Assembly: GCA_017961585.1 (NCBI GenBank)
Contig: JAGCWX010000031.1
Location: forward strand, 29,260 to 93,259
DNA: 64,000 nucleotides
Direction of reading: 5' to 3'
From: Elusimicrobiaceae bacterium
GTDB taxonomy: Bacteria; Elusimicrobiota; Elusimicrobia; Elusimicrobiales; Elusimicrobiaceae
The position numbers were made by a program, and so were the translations under genes. Each line of letters begins with the position of its first letter. Positions within the stretch are counted from its first letter, which is position 1. Below, one piece after another: positions 8,507 to 16,400 of this stretch. The notes below the pieces were generated by a model that was given only the letters and a program-made list of their open reading frames with translations, did no database searches and was not told the DNA's origin.

Positions 8507-9360
8507 TCGGCCGGATATTGGCTGTGTTATGTGCCGTACTTTTAGGGCTGGCTTTTTGGGCGCAGCTTTCTTCGCCCGTATTGCAGCAGTTAATTGCACG
8601 TAAAAATACCCCTTTGCACGTACTGGTACTAACCCAACCGGCCATGCGCTTTACCTACAACCCAACCGACCGCAAAGCCCTCGTTGCCGTTGCCACAAAC
8701 GCGTGCGAACGCGCCTCTCTTTCCCAGTGCTTTAACGGGGAATTTGATTTTTTTTATCAGCCGCAAGAAACCGAGCAAAATACGTTTTGGACCCAATTTA
8801 AAGACAATCTATCCACCTGGCGCTACAACCCAGCTATTTTAGCCCGTTACGTGCATGCTTACATCAATGCGGGGATTCAAAAACGCACCAACTTACACCC
8901 CGGAGTGTTTATTTTGTTATCGCAAGAATTGGCCGCTTTAACTCCCAACGATTTTGCCGTACAATATCCCAAAGCCAACCCAAAGAAAAAAGGAAAAAAA
9001 GCCACTGCCGAGCCGGAAATGGCCCCCATGCTGGATAGATCCGCCACACAAGCCGTCAAAAAACCGCTTAAAGTAATTGTGCTCAATGCTTCCGGTAAGA
9101 GAGGGTTGGCCGAATCGCTCAAGCAATATTTACGTGCGCAATACGCCAAAGGGCTTTTGCAAGTGGACGTATACGATACCGGCAATTACCCTACCGAGCA
9201 GGAAAAATCGTTTTTAATTGACTATAGCGGCAACTTGGTAGCGGTAACGCAGCTTAGCCATGCAGTAGGAATCAACGGGGAAATCCGCTCCGAAAAGCCA
9301 ACCGGGGATATTTACGATACCACTATTGTATTGGGGAAGGACTTTGAAATGCCCCTTTAG
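8476..9360 (+). CDS. LytR_C-domain membrane protein
   Basis: 294 residues. One transmembrane helix (about 12-32), then an extracytoplasmic region with a Lys-rich linker near 165-185. The C-terminal domain (about 195-292) starts KVIVLNASGKRGLAESL and ends TTIVLGKDF, the signature of the LytR_C fold found alone or at the end of LytR-CpsA-Psr proteins. There is no LCP catalytic domain. The start lies inside the nadD-yqeK reading frame, implying coupled translation. The role in the envelope is unknown; the order nadD/yqeK - LytR_C - rsfS recurs in several phyla. Confidence 0.82.
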   Translation: MEPSYQTRKIIGRILAVLCAVLLGLAFWAQLSSPVLQQLIARKNTPLHVLVLTQPAMRFTYNPTDRKALVAVATNACERASLSQCFNGEFDFFYQPQETEQNTFWTQFKDNLSTWRYNPAILARYVHAYINAGIQKRTNLHPGVFILLSQELAALTPNDFAVQYPKANPKKKGKKATAEPEMAPMLDRSATQAVKKPLKVIVLNASGKRGLAESLKQYLRAQYAKGLLQVDVYDTGNYPTEQEKSFLIDYSGNLVAVTQLSHAVGINGEIRSEKPTGDIYDTTIVLGKDFEMPL

Positions 9361-9402
9361 TTATCCCCTTAAAAATGCTAGACTAAAGAAGAGAGAAAAC
9401 CT

Positions 9403-9912
9403 ATGAATACCAAAGAACTTGTATGCTTGGCCGCACGTTTGGCCGATGATAAAAAAGCCGAAAACATCAAAGTAATTGATTTAGGGGGGCTGTCTTCGTT
9501 GTGTGATTATGTACTGATTATGACGGCCACCTCCAAACCGCATTTAGAAGCGGTGGAAGAAGAAATCAGCAAAAAACTAAAAGAAATCGGCATCTACAAA
9601 ACCAACCGCGACGGAGCCGACAGCTTGCAATGGCGCGTGAGCGACTATGGTGCTTTTTTGGTACATATTATGACGCAAGATGCACGTGATTTTTATGCAT
9701 TAGACAAAATTTTTAGCTTCGGCACGGAATTGGACTTTACCAAACCCGTCAAAAAAGCTCCGGCTAAAAAAACCGTTGCCAAAAAGCCCGCTGCCCAAAA
9801 AACAACTAAAAAAACACCCGCCAAAAAAGCGGCTAAAAAACCGGCAGCCAAGAAAAAAGGTTCTCAAACAAAAACCGTTAAAAAATCAACCAAAACCACG
9901 AAGAAGAAATAA
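9403..9912 (+). CDS. rsfS: Ribosomal silencing factor RsfS with lysine/alanine-rich tail
   Basis: 169 residues. Residues 1-112 form the RsfS/Iojap domain: ENIKVIDLGGLSSLCDYVLI near 20, the typical WRVSDYGAFLVHIM near 79 and ARDFYALDKIF near 98. RsfS binds L14 and blocks subunit joining when nutrients are low. The last ~52 residues are an unusual tail of repeated K-K-x-A/P units (PAKKTVAKKPAAQKTTKKTP and similar), like histone H1 or bacterial AlgP tails, ending in five basic residues. A TGCTAGACT extended -10-like box lies about 20 bases upstream. argS starts three bases after the stop. Confidence 0.92.
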   Translation: MNTKELVCLAARLADDKKAENIKVIDLGGLSSLCDYVLIMTATSKPHLEAVEEEISKKLKEIGIYKTNRDGADSLQWRVSDYGAFLVHIMTQDARDFYALDKIFSFGTELDFTKPVKKAPAKKTVAKKPAAQKTTKKTPAKKAAKKPAAKKKGSQTKTVKKSTKTTKKK

Positions 9913-9914
9913 AA

Positions 9915-11507
9915 ATGTTTGAAAAACTAAAACACGATATTACCCTTAAATTAACCAATGCCGCGGCCTTTAAAGGCCAGGATCTCCCCCCGGTGGAGTT
10001 TTCCCCCGCGCCGGCTCATACGCAGGCGGATTTGTCGCTGGTGTGGGCAATGGCCGCCGCCAAAAGATTGCACAAAAATCCGTTAGACATTGCGCAAAAG
10101 GCCTGCCAAGTGATTAGCGAAGTAACAGGCGTTGCCTCTGCGCAAGCGATTAAACCCGGGTTTATCAATATTACCCTGGAAGACAAATTTATCATTGATA
10201 TTGCCGCCGACCGCCGCATTAAAGAGCGCACCAACGAGCAAAACAAACAAAAAATCCTCATTGAATTTGTATCCGCCAACCCGACCGGGCCCCTGCACGT
10301 GGCCAGCGGACGCGGCGCCAGCTTGGGGGATAGCTTAGTTAAAATTCACCGCGCCCTGGGTTATCAGTGCGACAGCGAATATTACGTCAACGACGCCGGC
10401 AACCAAGCCGAGCTGTTGGCCGTTAGCTTAAAAGCCCGCAAAGAAGGCAAAGAACCGCCCGAGAATGGTTACCACGGTTCCTATTTAGTGGAATTGGCCA
10501 AACGCATCCCGGCCGACTTGCCCGAAGAAAATTACGGGCGTTGGGCGATGGAAGAACTACTCAAAACCCAACAGCAAGACATGAAAGATTTCCACGTGGA
10601 TTTTACGCGTTGGTTCCGCGAATCGGATTTACACAAAGAAGATGCCCCCAAAAAGGCCGTTGCCTTTTTAACTGAGCGTGGCTACACGTATGAGAAGGAC
10701 GGGGCTGTTTGGTTCGGTTCTACACAAGACGAAGAAGCCCAAGACGATAAAGACCGCGTACTCGTACGCAAAGACGGCCGCCCCACTTATTTTATGGCTG
10801 ATATTGCCTACCACAAAAGCAAATACGACCGCGGCTATACCACTTTAATTGACATTTTAGGCGCCGATCACCATGGCTATGTACCGCGTATGAAAGCTGC
10901 TGTACACGCCCTGGGGCACGACGAAAAAACCTTCGTGCCGATTATTCACCAATTGGTGCATTTAACCGAACATGGTGAACAAGTAAAAATGTCCAAACGG
11001 GCGGGGCACTTTATTACCTTGCGCGAACTGATGGACGACGTAGGAACCGATGTATGCCGGTTCTTCTTCGCCAGCCGCACGCCCAACGCGCATATGCTTT
11101 TTGATATGGACCTTGCCAAAAAACGCACGAACGAAAACCCTGTTTTCTACGTGCAATACGTCCACGCGCGCATTTACTCAATTTTTGAGGCCGCCAAACA
11201 AAAAGGGTTGGCCGAAGCTACCACCGCAAAGACACCGCTTACCCCGCAAGAACGCGCCTTACTGCTTAAACTTGTGTGGTTCAAACCGGTGCTGAATATG
11301 TGCGTAGCCGATTTAAGCCCCCACCATTTAACCACGTATTTAGTGGAATTGGCCGGGCTATTTCACGCATTTTACGACAATTGCCGCGTCATTGACGACG
11401 CCAACCCTGATTTGACCGCCAGCCGCTTATTTATTTGCCAACGCGTGGCAGAACGGATCAAAAAGGGCTTGGAATTTATTGGCGTCAGTTCCCCGGAAAA
11501 AATGTAA
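9915..11507 (+). CDS. argS: Arginyl-tRNA synthetase
   Basis: 530 residues. Class I synthetase that charges tRNA-Arg. The N-terminal Arg-N domain (1-~95) is followed by the catalytic fold with ANPTGPLHVASGRGASLGD near 118-136 and the KMSK loop (VKMSKRAGHFITL, ~356-368). The DALR-type C-terminal helical domain ends the protein. The HIGH signature is degenerate: the expected H-x-G-H reads HVAS, losing the second His. This variant may be normal for the lineage; everything else fits. It probably shares a transcript with rsfS. Confidence 0.95.
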   Translation: MFEKLKHDITLKLTNAAAFKGQDLPPVEFSPAPAHTQADLSLVWAMAAAKRLHKNPLDIAQKACQVISEVTGVASAQAIKPGFINITLEDKFIIDIAADRRIKERTNEQNKQKILIEFVSANPTGPLHVASGRGASLGDSLVKIHRALGYQCDSEYYVNDAGNQAELLAVSLKARKEGKEPPENGYHGSYLVELAKRIPADLPEENYGRWAMEELLKTQQQDMKDFHVDFTRWFRESDLHKEDAPKKAVAFLTERGYTYEKDGAVWFGSTQDEEAQDDKDRVLVRKDGRPTYFMADIAYHKSKYDRGYTTLIDILGADHHGYVPRMKAAVHALGHDEKTFVPIIHQLVHLTEHGEQVKMSKRAGHFITLRELMDDVGTDVCRFFFASRTPNAHMLFDMDLAKKRTNENPVFYVQYVHARIYSIFEAAKQKGLAEATTAKTPLTPQERALLLKLVWFKPVLNMCVADLSPHHLTTYLVELAGLFHAFYDNCRVIDDANPDLTASRLFICQRVAERIKKGLEFIGVSSPEKM

Positions 11508-11521
11508 ACTAACAGGAAAAT

Positions 11522-12472
11522 ATGGATATTAGCTACTTGCTGTTCCTACAACATATTCGCAATGGCTTGCACGATGCAGGCTCGTCGTTTTTTGTGGGAT
11601 TATCCACGTTTTCGGTTACCTATTTATTCTTATTGCCGGCCTTCATTTACTGGTGTATGAGCAAACGCAAAGGGCTGTATATATTTGCATCGGCCTATTT
11701 GTGTATTGCCATGAGTGCTATTGTTAAATTGATCGCGTGTGTGTATCGCCCTTGGGTGCGCGATCCGCGCGTAATTCCGGTAGGGGACTCCTTAACCCGC
11801 GCCACCGGGTATTCACTCCCCAGCGGCCACGTAACCCACGCTACCCCTATGTACGGCGGTATGGCCAAAATATTTTGGGCAGGTAAATTTACCCACTGGC
11901 TTAGCATCTTTTTTATAGGGATCTTGTTGCTTACCGCTTTCTCCCGCAACTATTTGGGGGTTCATACCCCGCAGGACGTTATCGTAGGGATCGCTTTAGG
12001 GATATTGGCTTTGTGGATTGTGGAGTGCATTTTTAAAGAAATAGACAAACAACCCGAGCACGAAAATTATTTCTTGCTGGCAGGCATTGTGTTTGGAATA
12101 TTAAACCTGCTTTTTGTAATTTACAAACCCTATCCGCTTGATTACGTAGACGGCAAATTGCTGGTGGATCCGCAACTGATGACCAACGACGCTTACAAAG
12201 ACATCAGCTATTTAATTGCCTTCTGCGCCGCGCGTTACACGGAACGGAAATGGATTTCGTTTGAACAAACCGGGTTAAATGTAAAAGGGATTTTAATCGG
12301 CTTATTGGGCTTAGTACTGGCCGCCCTGTTGATTGCCGTTGGGGAAAAGGCGTGCATCCACTTTTTAGGTGCACACTGGGGCCGCGCGCTATATGCCTTT
12401 GTGATTGTTTTTTACATCATCGCGGGCTATCCGGCCGTTATCAAATGGCTTTTTAAACAAAAAAAGAAATAA
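11522..12472 (+). CDS. PAP2-family phosphatase, membrane protein
   Basis: 316 residues, about eight transmembrane helices. All three PAP2 catalytic motifs are present: K-x6-R-P as KLIACVYRP (68-76), PSGH (~98-101) and S-R-x5-H-x3-D as SRNYLGVHTPQD (~140-151). Relatives dephosphorylate undecaprenyl pyrophosphate, phosphatidic acid or sphingoid phosphates; which applies here is unknown, though the helical C-terminal half is longer than in BacA-independent PgpB. An AACAGGAAA box lies just upstream. It closes the housekeeping run before a terminator. Confidence 0.9.
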   Translation: MDISYLLFLQHIRNGLHDAGSSFFVGLSTFSVTYLFLLPAFIYWCMSKRKGLYIFASAYLCIAMSAIVKLIACVYRPWVRDPRVIPVGDSLTRATGYSLPSGHVTHATPMYGGMAKIFWAGKFTHWLSIFFIGILLLTAFSRNYLGVHTPQDVIVGIALGILALWIVECIFKEIDKQPEHENYFLLAGIVFGILNLLFVIYKPYPLDYVDGKLLVDPQLMTNDAYKDISYLIAFCAARYTERKWISFEQTGLNVKGILIGLLGLVLAALLIAVGEKACIHFLGAHWGRALYAFVIVFYIIAGYPAVIKWLFKQKKK

Positions 12473-12506
12473 ATCTCCAAACGCCGCCAAATTCTCTTAT
12501 ACGTAA

Positions 12507-12531
12507 GAAGCCCCTTTTTAAAGGGGCTTTG
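12507..12531 (+). terminator. Terminator after the PAP2 gene
   Basis: AAGCCCCTTT pairs with AAAGGGGCTT (stem ~10 bp, very short loop). The T-run after it is short, and it lies between convergent genes, so it may serve both strands. Confidence 0.75.
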
Positions 12532-12552
12532 TGTTGGAATTAGTCGTTTTCC

Positions 12553-13068
12553 CTACATAGGATAAGCAATCAATTCTCCTCCCTTTATTGGTTCGCCTTT
12601 CCCCAATGTTTTACAGAACGAAAGACATGCAGTCTCAGAAGAACTACCACAAGCACAATAAAATCCTTTGGGTACTGAACCAAAAAGCAAGGATCCATCA
12701 GCTGCGGGGCCAATATATGCAATACCGTAAGGCTGATTGAGGCTGCCTGCTACTAACGCACCAAATAACGGATAGTACATATAATGACCCACTGTGCAAT
12801 AGCTATCTCCCTCTTCGCCTTTTAATTCGCAAACGCCGTCGGAAGCGGTGACGAAGATATCCTCCCCATTTAACGTACCCTCTAATTCGGCCACTTCAAT
12901 ATTGTGGCTCATTTGCCGCAGTAATACCATCGCTTCTGCCGTACGGCTTTTTTCTACGGCCTTTTGATATTGCGGCAACGCCACCGCCGCCAAAATACCA
13001 ATGATTAAGACGACTACTAATAATTCAATTAGGGTAAACCCTAAACGGCCTTGTACTCTATTTTTCAT
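12553..13068 (-). CDS. Type IV pilin-like protein (class III prepilin signal)
   Basis: 171 residues from the ATG at 13068, chosen because an AAGGAGAG box lies just upstream and the prepilin motif follows. Short basic leader, then G^[16 protein letters not shown] with the Glu+5, then the [13 protein letters not shown] helix common to this genome's pilins. The globular part has several Cys (CELK, SYC, YCACG, ACLSFC), suggesting two or three disulfides. It would be cut by a prepilin peptidase and placed in a pilus or pseudopilus. No assembly genes are nearby; it has its own promoter and looks like a scattered single-gene member of a family. Confidence 0.9.
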   Translation of the reverse strand: MKNRVQGRLGFTLIELLVVVLIIGILAAVALPQYQKAVEKSRTAEAMVLLRQMSHNIEVAELEGTLNGEDIFVTASDGVCELKGEEGDSYCTVGHYMYYPLFGALVAGSLNQPYGIAYIGPAADGSLLFGSVPKGFYCACGSSSETACLSFCKTLGKGEPIKGGELIAYPM

Positions 13069-13103
13069 AAGCTCTCCTTGTGTTTTGATGTTCAGCATAA
13101 GAA

Positions 13104-13132
13104 AGTGTATCAAAAAAAAAAAAACAATGCAA
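13104..13132 (-). promoter_or_regulatory. Promoter of the 12.6-kb pilin-like gene
   Basis: Read on the minus strand: TTGCAT (13132-13127), exactly 17 bases, then TACACT (13109-13104). The spacer holds a run of 13 T, a site prone to slippage. The leader would be about 30 bases. Confidence 0.6.
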
Positions 13133-13175
13133 TTCTTTTCTGAAAAGACGACTTTTGCAATTAGGCAAAACATCC

Positions 13176-13310
13176 GTCATTCCCAAAGCTTGTCCCGCAA
13201 GGCTGTAATGCGGGGTCCCAGGGTCTTCCACGCAGGTCGTTGTCGTTCGTCGTTCATTAAAGGTTGTCATCCCCGAGAATTTGTGGCCCGCAAGGTTGGG
13301 GGATCTCGCC
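13176..13310. repeat. Two degenerate copies of a covarying palindromic repeat
   Basis: Copy one begins GTCATTCCCAAAG at 13176 and ends with GGGTCTTCCACGCA near 13236; copy two begins GTCATCCCCGAG at 13266 and ends GGGGGATCTCGCC at 13310. Both match the head GTCAT(T/C)CC and the tail ATCT(T/C)CC(A)CGC of the set at the end of the window, with an extra CCGCAAGG insertion in each loop. This is most of the 346-base gap between the pilin gene and the A2M gene. Confidence 0.75.
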
Positions 13311-13353
13311 GTTTTAGAAACGGCAACAACAGTTCCCGAAAAAACACTTGTAC

Positions 13354-13383
13354 AAGACATAAACCCTCATAAAATTTTATAAT
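13354..13383 (+). promoter_or_regulatory. Possible promoter of the A2M gene
   Basis: TATAAT at 13378-13383 with AAGACA (four of six bases) 18 bases upstream. The A2M ATG follows after ~31 bases with an AGGAGGGG Shine-Dalgarno box in between. Confidence 0.55.
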
Positions 13384-13414
13384 AGAAAATATACGCGACA
13401 GGAGGGGTCTGCAT

Positions 13415-16400
13415 ATGAAAAAAATACTTGCTGCCTTATTACTTTGTGTGGCGTTTTGTGCCCACGCCCAAACCTTAACAGAGGCCGAAAAACTTTATCA
13501 GGACGGAGATTTTGCCTCTGCTCAAAAACAATACGAAGAAATTGTAAAAACCGCTACCGGCAACGATTTGTATCAAGCCCAATTACGCCTGGCAGCTTGC
13601 CAATATAGTCAGGGTGCTTATCTAAACGCCGCCAAAACTTTATTCTCTTTCCCCCTTCCGCAAGATGCCCTTTGGAAAGCCCGCTTTCTGCTCTATCGCA
13701 CGCAAATGGCTCAACAAGTAGCCAACCAATACTCCCCCATCCTGCAAGCGCGCGAAATAGAAGGCAATACCGATATGGAACAATGGACCCGCGGCCAATG
13801 GCACAGCCAAATGCAAAAAGATTTTGAGCAACTTTGGGCCTTGCGCGCCGACTTAATCAAAGCTCCTATCCAGCAAGAAACCCTCATTTTAAACGTAAAA
13901 GATACCGATACGCAACGCATCCCCACGTTGTTTGATTTTGTGGTGCAACAATGGACTTCTTTTTTGGGCGGCACCGAACAAAACCTGCCGGCCGAAGGCG
14001 TGCGCAATTATTTAAGCGGCCACGCGGCCCCTATTGCCAAACAAAAAAACCGCGCCGACAAATTAGCCAGCGTCCTCAAAACCGCTTACGAACTGGAAGG
14101 CACAAACCGGCAAAACGCCCGCCTGTTTTGGCAAACCGACTACATTTTACTTCCCTTGCAACGCAAAGATTTATTTGAAATAAAAAATGAAGAAAAAGCA
14201 TTCCGCACCGCCGTAGAACAACTCTACTCCGTAAGTGGTTTTCAGCATGACCAAGGTTGGTGGAAAAAATTCAAAGGGCGCAGTACCGCTTATGGGCAAT
14301 CCTACGCGGCTTATCAAGTGGCCCAACTGCTTTTGAATCATCAAGAACGTGAACAAGCGTTAGCCGTGTGCCAATATGCCACCAAGCAATTTGCGGAATC
14401 TTATTACACGCAGCAATGCCAAGATATGGCGCAGGAAATTACCAAGCAAGCAATTTACTTTGTTCGCGGGACGGAAAGCACTATTTTGAACCCCCAACAG
14501 CCCAAACTATCCCTTGAAACCCGCAACATCCCCACCGTTTACGTACGTGTTTACCCCGTTACCCGCACGGAGTTGGAAACCCTCTATCACCGCAGTTACC
14601 ACCGGGCGATAGACGATTGGACCGATTTGTTGGATACCTCCGACGAAATCCTCAAGGCCATGCTCAGTTCCACCAAAAAATATCAAACGGTGGAAGTCCC
14701 CGTTTCCTACCCAAAACCGTACGATTCGCAAACTACCTTTTTTACGCTGCCCGCTTTGGAAAAAGGATTTTATGTAGTCATTGCCAGCTCAAACGCAAAT
14801 TTTAATTATACCCAAGGTCCGGTCTCCGGGCAGATTATCAACATAACGGACCTGGCCCTTTTTACCACAGCCGCCATTGAAGACAACCCGGCTAATTATG
14901 TGCGCACCTTAAACACGCAATCCCGCACCTACAAACCGCAAGTCTTCCGCTGGTACGCCCTTGATTTAAAAACCGGCGAACCGCAAGCCGATACCGAGCT
15001 GGATGTTATCCAAAATCAAACCCGCAAAACCCGCCATCGTCTTACCACCAACCGTGAAGGCACGGCCGGGTTACCTGTTTCTATTCTTGTAGAAAAATGG
15101 AAACACACGTGGGAACGCGTTTCCACCTTGGCTCAAAAAAACGGAGATAGTGCTATTGGTTCCTTTGCAAGTTTTGATTTTTCCACCGAGGACCCTGTAA
15201 AAATCTTTTTACAAACGGACCGCGCCATTTACCGCCCCGGGCAAAAAGTGACGGGCTCCGTGCAGGCATTTCAAGCCATGCCCCGCGGTTGGAAAGTATT
15301 GCCCAACTTGTCCGTAAAAATTACCGCGCACGATACCAACGGCAAGCAAATCTATCAAGCCAACACCCACCTCAACGAATGGGGAACCGCACAAGTGCAA
15401 TTTAGTTTGCCGCAAGGCAATGAACTGATGGGTTATTTTAACTTGCGTGCCAATTTAGAAGCCGGCGGGCAAACCTATCACGCGTATCACAATTTTCAAG
15501 TGGAAGAATACAAACGCCCCGAATATGAAATTTCCCTAAACGATCCCAAAACCCCGCTTGTTTATAATCAAAAGGGAACGGTAACCGGCCTTGCCAAAAC
15601 GTACGCAGGCACCGCCTTGCAAGGGGCTACCGTCAAATACACCGTAAAAGCTCAAGAATATTCTCCGTGGTTTTACAGCTGGCGTTATCGCCCGCACAGC
15701 ACAGAAGTCATTGCGCAAGGGCAAACCAAAACGGATAGCACGGGTGTCTTTAGTATTTCTTGGACGCCGCAACCCACTCAAAAAGAAGAACAGGCCACTC
15801 AATACACGGTGCAAGCCGAAGTATACGACGAAACAGGCCGCCCGATTGAAACCACACGCAATTACCGCGTAAGTGCTCATGCCAATTTCTTAAACGTAGA
15901 TTTTGCCCAAGGTTTTTATGATGCTCACAAATCCACCCCGCTTGGGAAAATCACCTTGGCAGATGCGGACGGACACGCTACCCCCGGGCAAGTATCTTTG
16001 CGCATTGCGCAAGTGGAAAACACCCCGCAAACCCCTCAAGAGCAAGTGAGGGATGGAATCCTCCTCCAACCGGCTCAAAATAATGACATCAATGCTTGGT
16101 ACAAAGATGCCAAAGAATTAAAAACCGTTTACAAACAAACGCTCAACTTCACGCAAGAAGCGCAAGAAGTACAACTGCCCGCGTTGGAAGAAGGGATTTA
16201 CCGCCTTATCTTGCAAAATGAAAAAGCCCAAAAACAAGAAGTGATTTTTGTAGTGGTAAGCGAAAAATCATCCTTGTCCTTGCCGGCTATTACTTTGCCG
16301 CAATATAACACCTATCACCCCGGCGAAACCGCCCGCGTGCTATTGGGTGCCGGTTCGCTGGCAAACACCAAGTGGGTAGAAGTATTGTATAAGCGCAACT

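Noticed and set aside
13001..13372. ORFs on both strands between the pilin and A2M genes
   Set aside because: They run through palindromic repeats and promoter sequence; no start site or homology supports them.
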